64,000 nt of DNA from Moringa oleifera (lineage: Eukaryota; Streptophyta; Magnoliopsida; Brassicales; Moringaceae). The stretch spans positions 2,857,001 to 2,921,000 of the forward strand of contig JAJFZO010000049.1 in the NCBI GenBank assembly GCA_021397835.1, given 5' to 3'. Shown in pieces: positions 48,950 to 62,199 of the stretch. The notes below the pieces were generated by a model. It did not search any database and had not been told where the DNA came from. It saw nothing but the letters and a program-made list of their open reading frames with translations. The position numbers and the translations under genes were made by a program. Each line of letters opens with the position of its first letter. Positions within the stretch are counted from its first letter, which is position 1.

Positions 48950-51900
48950 TACTCAACTGAGATGTCAATCAGCAAGGTGGTAATTGTTTGTTGCCTGAAC
49001 TGTGAGTCAGACAAATACCTTCTTTCCCTCTTCACAGGAAAAAAATTAAAAAAGAAAGTTAATAATTTCTGTTTTAATAGTCACCATCATCTACATATTA
49101 CTGTTGTTTGGATCTATAATCTTCCTTGTTGTAGTATATAAGGAGACAGGGATGGGATAATGTAAATATCTTTCATGCAGAGGAAAGAGAAAAAAATGTA
49201 AAATACCAGAAGTTTTTTCTTTAATATTCATTCATTGTTTTAGTTGAATTATATAACAGATAACTTCAATGATCTTACTCCGATAATTGTATCATTATTG
49301 AATATTTTGGCAGTTCAGATTCGTATTCTTTTCCCCTGGATGGTTAGTGCTCTGCCATTTGCCCTTCAAACAGTAATGACTAAGGAAGTTCATCTGAATT
49401 ACTTAGTATGACAATTTTGTTTAATTGATTTTATTTTGATCTTTTGAGAAGATTATTAATATGTAATAACTCAAAAAATTATGATGGTTTACATGTTTCT
49501 ATTAGTATGATAAATTGTAAAATAAATTATTTGTTTATTTTTTAAAAATTCTCTAAAAATCATGTTGGATTTATTTTTGAATTACTTTATAACAATATAA
49601 ACTATATTGTGTTCACACAAATCTTGATTTTGGGCTTGGCAAGTGAAAGATAGATCAAATCTTAACATTATTATATTTTAAGGCATCAGTTTTAGTGTTT
49701 TCCAGGACTCCATCTAGAACATCACTTTTATGATAAGTAATATATAATATGATATGATATTATTTAGCTTCACATATAATAACACCAAGACCACAACAGT
49801 AGCATCAAATGAATTTAAGAATTGAAAGATTTATTACTAGGTTTGAGATTAATTACACTGGCACACTTGTCCTTAAATTTACTTTTTAAATTAGTTACCA
49901 TATACATACAAAGAGAAACTTGAATTTTTATCTCTTGCGTAGGTCTTCATTCCAAATAGATTCTCAAACAGCAGCGAGAAGAACTGCACCCGCAGGCTCC
50001 CTTCTCCCTTCAAGACTCGTCCAACAGAGTCCTAAAACTTTTCATTTTTTCTTCTCTCTATATCCTTTCCCTTAGTGGACCTTCCTCCTTATGGTTCCAG
50101 ACTTCCAGTGCCACTGAATCTAGACAAGTGCAGCTAAATTTTATAATTAATTTCATTTTCAACATTGGAGCTTTCCCAACAACTCCTGTTAAAGATTCCA
50201 AACCACATTAGGTTTGGTTCTTTACGCCAGCTAGGCCGTAGCCACAGTTTTCCATTGCACTCAATCCCTTTCGTCATGGTCCTCACCGTCACCTGTCTCT
50301 CGTCACACGCAGATTCATTTGGCTATTAAGAACTCTAAACAACTTGCATTATGACTAATTCTATGCAGCTTTAATTAATCCAACTTAACCCATTAATTTT
50401 ATCACGTGTATTATTACTCAATCCAGAAATATTACTTGGATCGTGGACATATCCGTTGATGCTAATTATATCATTTTCACCAGATTGGCATTTCATCCAT
50501 TTGTCACCTTAAGGTCTATGATCTTTGTCATTAAGCTGCACAGTCAGATTTTGTTGTACTTGGACAGCAAACCACCCAACGACACGGAACATTGCATTAT
50601 TTAGAGCTTTTAACGCCTTTAGATTAGATGTCTTCGTACATCAAGATGTGATTTTAACGTCAAAGTTGAGTTTGGACAGCCAGAAATCGATGAAATTTCC
50701 ATCAACGAGACAGCAATTTTGGGCGTTTAAGCAAAGATTTCTCCTTTATCCTTTGCCATATTGTTAGACCGGATCAGTCAGACATATATCTCTCTTTCCT
50801 CACGCTTCTTAATCAGACGATCAAGCAAACCCTAGCTACAGAGCCCTAATAATAGGTCCATGATTCATCACCGATGTTACACATCTTAATGCTCCACTTA
50901 GCTTGGCTTTACTAACTCTTCATCACTTCCTGTCTCTATCAAAAACGTTGATTGATCGACAGCACCCATTAGTGAAACTCAAGCATCCAGAAAAAGAAAA
51001 AAGAAAACAGAAGATAGCACTTGCCATCTTAAGTCAATGAAATAACCTCTTCTTGCCATTACAAGACTTGCTATGTCTCCATGAAATGTGGAGATTATTG
51101 TTCTTTTAGTCTGATTGATTATCTCGCTTGCTTTCCCTTATGAATCAATGTCTCCTCATTGATCTTGGTAAATGCAGTTAGTTATATAATGATTGTTTTT
51201 ATTGTGATATACCATTTTAAAGTTGACAATTGCTGCCATTTTTTTTTCTCTTTAGATAGTGATGATATGTCAATATTAATATAAAAATATCATATGAGAA
51301 TTTAATATTAACAAAACAATTAAGGAATCAGGTTTCTTTTGTGCAATGATATCGATATTACTAGAATAAATAAATAAATAAATAAAAGCCTTCAAGTATC
51401 AATTGAAATTAATTATATGTCAGGATGTTTCAATTTGATTTAATATATTGTAAGATGTTGCGTCAACATTACAGTAAAAATCTTTTTGCATATCTTGATT
51501 CAGTCTTCTTAGAAGATAATAAAGTGAAATGGTAGTAGGGTAGGCCTTGGAAATGAATCTTGCTCAGCCAAGGAAAAGAACAAATTAGAGAGAATGGGAA
51601 ATCTTTAGGTTGGAATTCTTTTTGGAAGTTTCTATATGCTCAAAGATATGGTCAAACTAATCGATTTGGCCTTAATCTTCTGAAGTTAACAAAGCATCTC
51701 TCCATCCAAATCAATTAGTCCCAACTTCTTTTGCACTGATCAGTTTAAGATTTTCTATTCGGTTTGAAAAGAAGTGCTAAGAAAAAGAAACCCAGATAAA
51801 GAAAGTGAAGGAAAACGAAATGAGATAATTAACGAGGCATATCATGTGAAATTAAAATTCAAATCAACATTCATGAAATAATAACAGAAGAATCATAATC

Positions 51901-54480
51901 ATACCTTCTTGCAGATATGTGAAAGATAAAATCTTGGACATGTGATGAAAAGGGAAAAACTGACTTACTTTGTGTTGAATGATTTTCATGCACGCTGAGA
52001 AAATTTACAAAATGAGAAATTAAGAAGAAGCAAATAAGAAAAGGAACTTGGAGTGTATAAAGTGAGGATAAAGAAGGATCTTTATAAGTTCAATATAGAA
52101 ATACAGAAAGATGAATAAGAATCAAAGTCTTTATATACTATTAGACAACAGAATAACATCTGAAACTAGTGGCCAACATTCTCCCTTTATATTTATTTTG
52201 TATTATGAGTTTAAGAGATGAGTAAACTAAATGAGAAAAAAAAAAAGAAGTGAAATAGGGTAAAGTTAATTACCCCTAAAAGGACATGGAACAGAGAAGC
52301 TAATTTATAGGCTGATATTTGATGGATGCCATGCATGAACTTACTTCTTGATTTTGAGTAAAAGAGAGTAAAACTGATGAAAGAATATGGATCCCTAATT
52401 TACTAAAGTTGGGTTTCAGTGGATTTATTCGAGTCCTGGATTCCCACAACGTCATTAATCTAATATTCTGCTAAGAAGCCTTCACCACACCCACTTGTGT
52501 TTCATCTGTTCTCTCTCTCTCTCTCCATCATTTTCACATTTAGACCTCGAGAAGTTCATTTAACACAAGGGTTAATCCTTCGGCAGAATAATTAATGCAT
52601 AGGACCACGAATCATTTTGGTTCATTGTCATATATAGTGTCCCATTCAAGGCATAGTACTAGCTAGTATTGCTCTATTATATAAAAATTTTACATTAATT
52701 AATGGGATAATTAATGACAGTTAAATCAATTGATCAAATGATTCATGTGACATCACACTCGATAGAGGCATAATTAGCAACTTCTGAAGACCCACATGGC
52801 CTCTGTTTGAGAGTGAAAAAAAATAATTAGCAATCTTCTCATGTCCAAGATTTACGCAGATTTTTATCTTTAAATCAAGACTTACTCAGAATAATCAATC
52901 TTTCCATTAAGTGTTTAGATGCCACTAAATCAGGGCGTCTCAATGAATCCAAAATTTTAAAGAAGATTGAGGAATCTCTTGCTACATTAGGAAGTGTATT
53001 TTCACCATTGATAGACATTGATTTCTTTTAATTTAAAAGAAAACAACGATTGATTCCAGTCATAAAGTTTTTATCGTCAAACGATTTATTATTCAGCAAT
53101 CGTTTTTAAAAGATCAAGTTAATTGATCCAGACTTTTCCTTTGAAATCAACTCAATTTTAATTAAGTAAGTTAAAATTCGAAATCAACTCAAAATTATAT
53201 CATTGGGTTCAGTTTGAACTCAATTCAAAAATATTATGCGTTTTCAAATTGATTTCAAATTAATTTATTTTAAATATAAATATGAAAAATAAGATAAATA
53301 AATAAATTTTTAATGAAATATCATTAAATTTATATATTTATATACAAAAAATTATTTCAAAATAAATGTATTAAAGTTACTTAAGTTGAATTTAAAACAA
53401 AGTGATTTTTAATTGATTTAAAATGAGTCTAAATATTCAAATCAAATTTAAATTAAAACTTGAAATCAAGCCAATTAGTCCAAATTTATAATAGCTCAAT
53501 TTAATTAATATCAAATCGGGAAGTGGAACTTGCACAAATCCAATCCAATTAACGATCCCAATTACATGCATGTATCTTCATTTTTCATTTCTGTTATGAC
53601 TAAAAAAAATTTATATATTATTTTGACGGTCCAAATTTTGGTGTGTTCTTACAAAACTCTAGATGTGTAGAGCTCCCAAAAGTCAGAACTTCAAGTGATT
53701 CTGCAATTAGATAGATTATTCCGTTGGTTTAAATTTATTGTAGAAATTAATGCTTCAAAGAGATTAAAAAATTGAAGGGGAAAAAGCTAGAGAATTTGTG
53801 GGTATGTGTCCATCTTGAGAATTTATGCTGTTTTTGTTGGGCATTCTTGCTTCTAGTTTCCTTTTAGGGAGTAAGGCATTGATCTTCACGGGGCATCAAG
53901 TGATGGGACTTTCACTTCGACTATTGCTTCCTCTTTTTTTAACTATTGCTTCTGAAGTTGCAAACAGGGTTTTGCTTTGCCAGAGAATTGGATGAGATAT
54001 CTTAGCTGTAGGCTGCAAGCTTCACAACGGGAATTATTCATGCCTTACTGTTCTCAAAGGTCCATATCTACATAGGCTGTAAGATTCACAAATTAATCTA
54101 AGTGAAATTGACAAAGTGGGTATGATCATGATTTTATATGTCAATCGGTAAAAGATATAAGTTGAGTTTCTTCGTTAACAATGGAACCTAATTTCTCAAC
54201 TTGGGTAGCTTTCCATTTTGTCAACGAACTAGAAAAGAGAATTTTCTATGCATTTCAATTTTCTATTCGTCACTGAATTTAGTCTCACAGAAGTCACAAT
54301 ATGAACAGTTATACCCATTGACTTCCCTTCCTCTAGAAAAATTCTCTGCACTATAACCTAACTCCCACATTTTCTTAAGCAAGCAAATGAGACGATTAAT
54401 GACACATGAAAATAGGAAAGAAAACCGTGTGCTACTCATTTCAGACAAAACAGATCATCCTCACTACTCATAGGCAGTAG
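48950..54480. other. 5.5 kb gene-poor region
   Basis: No supported coding region; the frames at 50525-50767 and 54263-54448 match nothing I know. At 53040-53520 is a block with many variants of AATTCAAATTGAAATCAA, similar in style to 31080-31620. Scattered low-complexity A/T throughout. Confidence 0.5.
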
Positions 54481-54547
54481 ACGATCGAGATCAGTGTAGT
54501 TTGGTCGGTTAGAGATGATAATCTAATCTCATGTCCTCCTGCATCAT

Positions 54548-54750
54548 CTTCACGTGGTTGAAATCAAAAGGGTAGTAAACCCTTCGGAGATATAAAAAAA
54601 TGAGACAGTTTGATGCCATAAAGCTAGAAAGACAAGTCTGCGGGAGAGAAGCCTCTTTCCGCAAAGACAGTGTGGCAGTCCACTGAGTTCATATTCAAAG
54701 ATGTGCGTGTGAGATATGGATACGGAAAAGTCAAAGAGTCAAACTATCGA
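54548..54750 (+). promoter_or_regulatory. Possible upstream control region of the MYB gene
   Basis: A CACGTG G-box lies at about 54552 and two GTCAA cores (reverse W-box) at about 54733-54745, roughly 350-550 bases before the MYB start. These motifs are short and common, so a role is speculative. Confidence 0.3.
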
Positions 54751-55099
54751 ATAGAAAATTTTACAAATTGGTAGTAATTAAATTAAAGAAAAGTGGGGAT
54801 CATAGTTTATTATGGGAAACAAGTATGAATCAAAGTTATGGCGCGTTCAAATCACACTTTGCCACTTTTTTCTTGTTTATTGCAAGGTCAGTCTAATCCC
54901 ATCTTTGGCCTCTCTCTATATAATCTTCCCTTTCTTATCTAATCCCGTCATCCCTAACTTAAAAAAGTACTCGTCTTCCCTTGTTTCCTCTGTCTGTTAA
55001 TCCAAATTCAAACCCTAATCTCTCTAGATCGATCTCTTTCTTTAATTACTTCCTTTGTTTAATTTGTTTAAAATTCTGTGCAAAACCCTTTGCTCAGAA

Positions 55100-56156
55100 A
55101 TGGATGTCTGCCATAGGGGTTTTAGAGGAAGTGAAGAGGAGATGGAAATAAGGAAAGGTCCGTGGACTATGGAAGAAGACGCCATGCTTATGGATTACGT
55201 TTCCATTCACGGGGAAGGTCGCTGGAACTGCGTCGCTCGATCTTCAGGTCACTTTCTTTCTTCTTTTTGGTTCTGGGTTTGTCAAGATCTTCATCTTCTA
55301 GATTCTGTTTTGATATGTAGTGATGCTAATGAGGGAATGTTGCGTACAGGACTTAAAAGAACTGGAAAAAGTTGCAGACTGAGATGGCTGAACTACCTGC
55401 GCCCAGATGTCAGACGTGGAAACATTACTCTCCCTGAACAGTTGTTGATTCTTGAACTCCACTCTCGCTGGGGCAACAGGTACTTGTTAACGAGTCTGTT
55501 AAATTGGTAGCTTACGAGTTAATTAAGCAAGTCTCTAATGGTGATTGGACGGAATATTCAGGTGGTCGAAGATAGCGCAGCAGCTGCCTGGAAGAACAGA
55601 CAATGAGATAAAGAACTATTGGAGAACCAGAGTCCAAAAGCAGGCGAAGCAGCTCAAGTGCGACGTCAACAGCAAACAATTTAGAGACGCCATGCGTTAC
55701 GTTTGGATGCCGCGTTTGCTGGAGCGGATCCAGGCCGAAGTCGACTCCTCCTCCTCCACCCAAGGTCAACCCACCACTGCCGCCACCAACCCCACCATCA
55801 CCACTGCAACATACCCAAGTCAAGTAGTCAATCAGAGAAACGAACCAGCTGCTGGGCTCAATCGGATCGACCCCAACATCACGTCTGAGATATCAGGCAC
55901 GTCGTCGGACTCGTTGGATAGTACTCAACTATCCACAGTCTCAGACCTGACCGACTGTTACAACCTACAGGGTGGCGGTGGGAACTACCCTGATAGTTTC
56001 CAGAACTGGTGCCCCGAAAACTTGGGCGCCGCCATGGATTTCCAGGGAATGGAGCAACCGAACAATGCCTGGATGGACGGTGGAGACTCGATGGAGGGCA
56101 TGTGGAATGACGTGAACATGTGGCTCTTGCAGCAGCATCTCTCCGATGATGTTTAA
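55100..56156 (+). CDS. R2R3-MYB transcription factor, subgroup 20 type
   Basis: Three exons: 55100-55247, 55350-55479, 55562-56156, with the two conserved R2R3-MYB intron positions. They encode 290 residues. R2 covers about residues 19-69 ([20 protein letters not shown] to LRWLNYLRP). R3 covers about 70-122, with the usual Ile in place of the first Trp and the recognition helix [15 protein letters not shown]. After it comes [14 protein letters not shown], the WxPRL motif of subgroup 20 (MYB2, MYB62, MYB78, MYB108, MYB112, MYB116). The C-terminal half is Ser/Thr/Asn-rich and ends in an acidic, Trp-containing stretch that may activate transcription. Subgroup 20 members act in stress, jasmonate, phosphate and anther responses; which one this is I cannot tell. 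The start at 55100 is the first ATG of the frame. Confidence 0.95.
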
Positions 56157-58600
56157 GGATTATTACAGCATCAATTTGCTTGCGTGACGCATTGATGCTT
56201 CTAAAAACGTTTTGTCTGTGATTTCAGTTCAGAATATGATTTAATTATAATCAAAAGTTGTAACAGTAACAGTAGCAGTAGTAGTACTTCTAACGAAAGA
56301 AATTTGTTGATAAAACCTTTGGTATATAAATGATCCACGCAACAAAGTGGGGAATGGGGCCACGTGAACGTCACATCTTCTTCAATTATCAAACGGTCCA
56401 TATTGTCAGTTCATCAATAAGCTAGCTCGTACACCGATGATATCTTTTCTTGTTTGCAAGAAATTAAGCACGAGAAACCTTTTTCTATCTTAGAGAAAAA
56501 AAATTACCCATTTCTATTTAGCTTGTTTTTTATTTAATTAAACATTATGACACCTTTTTGACAAGCGGGTATGAACTCAATTCCTTCATTGATGTTGTCA
56601 TGATTTAAGGGCCCAATTTCACTTAATAAAAGATTAAGAGAGCTCAACTAAGTGACAAGAAAAGGTACAAGAGATGGGGCAGGCTTGCAAGGCAAAAGGG
56701 CTTTAAAGAAAGTGAAGGAGAGCTGTTAATTCCATTTGCATGCCAGCACCCATATTTTTCACGCATGGCCCCTCAGTTCCCAAGTTCACACAGATTTCCT
56801 TACAAGACAGTAGTAATCCATCATCACTAATGAAACTTATGTGAAGCACCATCATGAATCATAGGACTCTCCGCTGCTGGTTCATTTGGTGATACCCAAA
56901 TCGGCAAATTTTGTATTCTTACATGAAATCAATATAGATTATCCGACCACAATAATAATTTCAGTTGTCATAAGAGCGGAAAAAAAAAAAAACATAACCC
57001 GCAATCTAGAATGATATGTAAAAGTAATAGATGGTTAGAAAGATGAAGAAAAATTCTCCGGCAGCCATAGGTAGCTCATGAGATTCAACGGTTGGTGTGT
57101 GGGCTTCCAAGACTGAAGCACTAAGTGCCGCAACCATTGAAACAGCTCTCCTCCTAAGTCTATCAAGTGAAACACCCATTTGACACGCATTAATCAGTCA
57201 ACTAATTATTAAATTAATTGAAACCTTAATACAATCAACATAGTTTAATGTTTAAGAATTAAGATCAAGAAAGGTAGTCTAGGATGCCCTTGTAATTTCT
57301 TCACTGTTAACCTAAGTTATCATCATTACATCAAATATCTTAAGACTTATGTTTAGCCGTATTAGTAGAGTTCTACGAAAGTGATCAATTAAGAAATTAA
57401 AGTAATTAGTGTGATTGATACTGAGAATGAAACCGGCTAATTTTTCTTGTCGGAGCAGCCAATTGCATCATAGCAGGTCACTAGACAAACGACTTACAGT
57501 GTCTAAGTGGATGACTTTATCACTTGGAGATTTGGAGTCACTGCTTACGTTTTCATGACTATTCATTCTTTTTTAATTGCATAAGAATCAAATCTCACAT
57601 GTTAAAACAATTTTTTCCCTTTTTACTTATTTTTTATGGGCATAAGTCATGTAATTACAAGAAAATTACAAAAATTGATTATTGGGCAAATGCAAAAGTT
57701 TGAATTTTGGGCAAATGTAAAGTTTGAATTTTGAATTAATTTTCTTCTTAATTGGCCAAGAAAAAGGCAATTAGGAAGTTGTGGCCAAGTGCAAAAACAT
57801 CACTCAGTTGCCTGAGTTACTTAAACAATCAAAACTTTTCCTTTTTTGGAGCTGAGCCAAGCGTTTAAGCTATGTTCAATGTGTTAATTGTGTCTCTTCC
57901 AGGGATCGCCTCAGTTGGGTCCTTTGGTCTGAATTTACTTGATGTGATTTGTCCTTTGAGGTTTCTCAGCAGGTTTGGTCGGTTCAGTTTCCAGGCCCAA
58001 TGTTAAGTCAACAGAGAAAACAAGAAAAGCCCTAAATAAAACATCAAGGCCCATTAAATGTACAAATTATCTTTTAAGCTTTTAAATGAATTTCAAACTC
58101 TTCCATTTGCTTATATTTGAGGACAAAACAGGAATTAAGATTATGTTTCTTTGGCTCATCTTCAAATTCATTCTATTATATATATAAATATTTAAAATTC
58201 AGATTCAAATTAAATTTCATTAAATATTTAAATATAAATTTAATTTATTTTTTAAATTATAATCTATTTAAAATTCAATATAAGATTAAAATAAAATTTA
58301 ACATATGCTTACTCAAATTCAATTAATCTAAATAATATCGAACCAAATATATTTTAAAAATATACAAAAAAAAAATATTAAGAAAACTCACAAACTGAAA
58401 TTTTTTGTCGTTTGGAGAAATATACCAACAGAATGAAAATGAGAAATGGTTTTATAAACAGAAAAAAAAAAAATCCTTTCTCTTTGTATCTTGTTTACAC
58501 TGTCATTGAAAATCTAGTACAATTCTTCTTCTTGATTTGTAGTAAAATTTTAAAGAAAAATAATAATAAACTAGATTTTCCAGTTCTGTTTCACCCAACA
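56157..58600. other. Intergenic region downstream of the MYB gene
   Basis: No supported gene. An imperfect direct repeat of TTGGGCAAATG-AAAGTTTGAATT occurs twice at 57682-57731. 58140-58350 is nearly pure A/T. Confidence 0.5.
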
Positions 58601-58640
58601 GGACATCATCTACCTCTCCAGGCATTCAGGTATCTGCATC

Positions 58641-58880
58641 TTACCCATCCAGTACTGTCCTAAAACCATTGCAGGTCACCAGTTTAACACCAAAACCTGA
58701 AATATCTTGAGAAACATATGGATGCAGAGATTGGGCAATGGGCACTGCTTGCCCCACTTGATAAACTGCACCCACTTTTTGCAGAGCACTACCCAGAACA
58801 GTCTCACATTGTATATATTCTGAACCAGAGAAATCTGCTGGAAATTGGATTACAGCTATACCCACATTCTCTCCTTTTCT
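58641..58880 (-). other. Unidentified exon-like open frame, minus strand
   Basis: After a possible acceptor (GTGATTCAG) the frame reads KGENVGIAVIQFPADFSG, then continues with protein-like composition through YVSQDISGFGVKLV to a stop at 58641. Composition and codon use look coding, unlike the A/T-rich surroundings, but no family is recognised and no upstream exon or start codon is evident. It could be the last exon of an unrecognised gene or a gene fragment. Confidence 0.3.
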
Positions 58881-59433
58881 GAATCACAATCATTGAGTTT
58901 GACAGGTTTCAAGTTTCTGTTTTATATATTACTATTTATCTGAAGAAGATTGGAAGCTCTGGGTCCCCATGGAAACCATCAGTATTGCTCATTCTCTGCC
59001 CAAATTGCACTCATCAATCTGATTCTGTACCATAGGTTTAACCACTAATATTAAAGATCATATATGATAATATATTAAAATTAGTGAACGAGTGTGACCA
59101 GCACTTGTTTCATATAATGATTAATCCTGAGCTCTTTATGAGATTTGGGTGGTTTTAATCTGTGCTAATCTTCATATTATTTAGTAAAAATGGGGGAAAA
59201 AAAAAAACATGATCCGGTAATGAAATAATCAAATTTCTAGCTAGCTAGGCTCTGTATCAACTCATCCTTGCTTTATAATTTTATTATGTGTGCTAATCTT
59301 CATTGGGTTTATTTTTTATAAAATATAGTTTTGGAGGGTACACGCAGAATGTCATTATAGCAAAAATAACCAAACTATCGTACACGTTTCTTATATTTTC
59401 TCGAATGTGATTAATACTAATAGGTCATGCATC

Positions 59434-59453
59434 GATATATATATATATATATA
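59434..59453 (+). repeat. TA microsatellite upstream of the pectinesterase
   Basis: About ten TA units 50-70 bases before the start codon. It may double as the TATA region. Confidence 0.75.
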
Positions 59454-59503
59454 TTGGCATTTTTGGAGTTCCACAATGTCACATGTAATTCTATACACAC
59501 ATA

Positions 59504-61295
59504 ATGGCCTCATCAAAATCCCTTATCCTTTTCTTTCTTCTTTCTCCCCTTGTTTTTCCTCTAGTTTCTTCTTCCTTGGATTCGGACAGGGAAGCAGACT
59601 ACAACAGATGGCTCACTTGGAACCTCCAGAATCATCGGAAGAAAGCTATACGGCGAGCAGAACCCGTCAATGGAGCACCAGGGATTGGCAAGGGAGTTCT
59701 TGACGAGAAGCTGAGGAAGGCCGAGATGAACAAAGTGAGAATAATTGTCAGTCAGGATGGCACTGGCGATTTCAACACCATTAAAGAAGCTCTCAAGAGC
59801 ATACCAGTATACAACACCAGGAGGGTGATACTGGTGATCAAACCAGGCGTTTATAGGTATGTTGGCAAACTCAATTGGTTACTGAAAATGTTCAGACAAA
59901 GACATTGGAAAGACTTATAATGTCTTAATTAAACATGACTGCCTTTGTCTTAATTAATGTAGGGAAAAGATAGTTGTTCGTAGAACAATGTCCTTTGTGA
60001 CATTTCTTGGGGACTATAGTGACCCTCCAGTAATCACTGGGAATGACACTGCAGCCCTCCCTGGGCAAGATGGGATGCCATTGAAGACATTTCAAAGCGC
60101 AACTGTTGCAGTGGATGCTAATTATTTCATTGCTATCAACGTCAAATTTGAGGTACAACTCAAAAATATGAACTTCTTGGTTCTTCTTATACTGTGAGAT
60201 AAATGGATTAGTATAATTTATATATATGTGTTCATTGTTAGTAAACTTTAAGGTAGAAGATCAGGCAAAACTGATCCAGACTGTTTAAGTGACCGTCTTG
60301 CCCAAAAAACAAGAAAAAATCTCTTTAATCAAGTAAATTAAAGCCTTTTGTATAAGACAACGGTAAAGACCAAAAGATTCGATTGCTGTCTGAAACATTC
60401 CAAAACTTCAAAAAGAACTGCTGTCTACAGTGAAAGAATCCAAGAAGACACAGGTACTTTGATGTTAATATTAATATAGCAATTTGCATAGATGAGGAGG
60501 ATATTTATCCTGAAATATTGGCATTTGGCAGAACACAGCCCCACATGAGACTGGATCCCGTGAAGGCCAAGCGGTGGCACTGCGCATATCAGGCACCAAG
60601 GCTGCCTTTTACAACTGCAGCTTCTTGGGGAGTCAAGACACTCTTTATGATCACAAGGGCCTTCATTATTTCAACAACTGTTTCATTCAAGGCTCTGTTG
60701 ACTTCATTTTCGGCTACGGCAGGTCCCTTTACGAGGTAACATTTTAGGCTAAGATTCAAACAGGCCAAGCCCAGAACAAGAACACACAGTAGCGTGTTCA
60801 CTAATGGTCATCTATGTCTGATTCTGCAGAACTGCTACTTGAACTCCATAGCCAAGAAGGTGGCATCCCTCACAGCCCAAAAGCGGTCCAACTCATCCCT
60901 GGAAAGTGGGTTTTCGTTCAAAGACAGTGTGGTCACAGGAAGTGGCCTGGTTTACCTCGGAAGAGCCTGGGGTGATTACTCAAGAGTTGTCTTCTCTTAC
61001 ACGTTCATGGACAAGATTGTTCTTTCCCAAGGCTGGAGTGACTGGGGCGACCAAAAGCGTGACACGTGAGTTCTCTTCCTCTCATCTTCCCTTAAATATC
61101 ACAGAATAAACCAGGCTTGTAAATTATCTCTGGCTTTGCAGAAGAGTCTTCTATGGAGAGTACAAATGCAGCGGACCAGGGGCTAACATGACAGGAAGGG
61201 TGCCATGGGCACGAGTTCTTACAGACGAAGAGGCTAAGCCTTTCATAGCAACTTACTATGTTGATGGGGACACTTGGCTCATTAGCCCTCAATAA
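59504..61295 (+). CDS. Pectinesterase without PRO region (QRT1-like group)
   Basis: Five exons: 59504-59856, 59963-60152, 60532-60735, 60830-61065, 61142-61295. They encode 378 residues. A signal peptide ([20 protein letters not shown]) leads to the wall. There is no inhibitor-like PRO domain, only a short spacer, so it is a group of about 380-residue pectinesterases. All catalytic signatures are present: GVYRE, QAVALR at 194-199, QDTL with Asp217, DFIFG with Asp238 and LGRAW with Arg294. It should de-esterify homogalacturonan and so affect wall stiffness or pectin breakdown. C-terminal [15 protein letters not shown] and YYVDGDTWL resemble QRT1 and related enzymes, but the exact orthologue is uncertain. 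Confidence 0.94.
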
Positions 61296-61557
61296 ATTAA
61301 TCCTTCCACTAATAATTTTGAGAGCTTCTACGCCCAAGTTCTTGACATCAGTCTGTGTTCTTACGGTACCTTATAATTCTGATTGTATCATCATCAAATA
61401 TTAATTAAAATTAAGCAAGAAAGAACAGGCTGATAATATTAAGTTTACATGAATTTGCATATTATTTTCATACGATCATCTTGTAGAAGAATTTCAGGGA
61501 ATTCAAAGAGCATCTATAGAGAGTAAGTTGAAAATTGAGAGCATGGCTTGCTGGATC

Positions 61558-61827
61558 CTAAGGCCAAATTATACAACATTCATGAGGGAATTTCCAGGTT
61601 AAGACATCCTCGTTCTTGTTCATGCTCTTGCTCGGACATCTCCAAATGAAATCATCACCGTAGTCATGCTGCTCGGACGACATGATCGCTTGCTTTCTTG
61701 CATCACGATCCGCGTTGCAGTCAGCCTCCTCCGCCCCCTCATTTCGACGATGGCAGCTCATTAATGCTTTTAGCAACAAAATTAAAGACGCCATACCTTC
61801 TTCAAGCTCCACCGACGTCCAAAGCTA
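61558..61827 (-). other. Unidentified exon-like open frame, minus strand
   Basis: Begins after a plausible acceptor (ATGTGTAG at 61828-61835) with LWTSVELEEGMASLILLLKA and runs to a stop at 61558 after HECCIIWP. The first part has regular hydrophobic spacing like a helix. A candidate upstream exon at about 62070-62155 (reading SPVLPLTWSWINPAAVKFGF) ends in a donor-like TTG|GTATAA and would join in one of the frames, but it has no start codon. Not recognised; possibly a gene fragment. Confidence 0.3.
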
Positions 61828-62199
61828 CACATATGTAAAAACCATACATTGAGATACTTATATATATACAAACTCTTAATCGATTCTATTAAATTAAAAG
61901 ATACGAAGCTTTTTTTCTTATTCTGTATCTTCAATTCATTAGTTTCTTTGGAATTACTTGATTAAACAAATTTTCTCAACAATAAAACATCAAATTCTTC
62001 GTCTCCAGAACAAGAAATAATTACTTTTCAAAGCAAGTTTGATGTATATTTAAAGAAAATTATTTATACCAATTTGAATCCAAATTTAACGGCGGCTGGG
62101 TTGATCCACGACCAAGTTAGAGGGAGAACCGGTGAGACTGCCTTATGTATTGTTAGGTCGTTAGGTTAAGATACAACACAAAAAGAAATTCGGAAGCTG

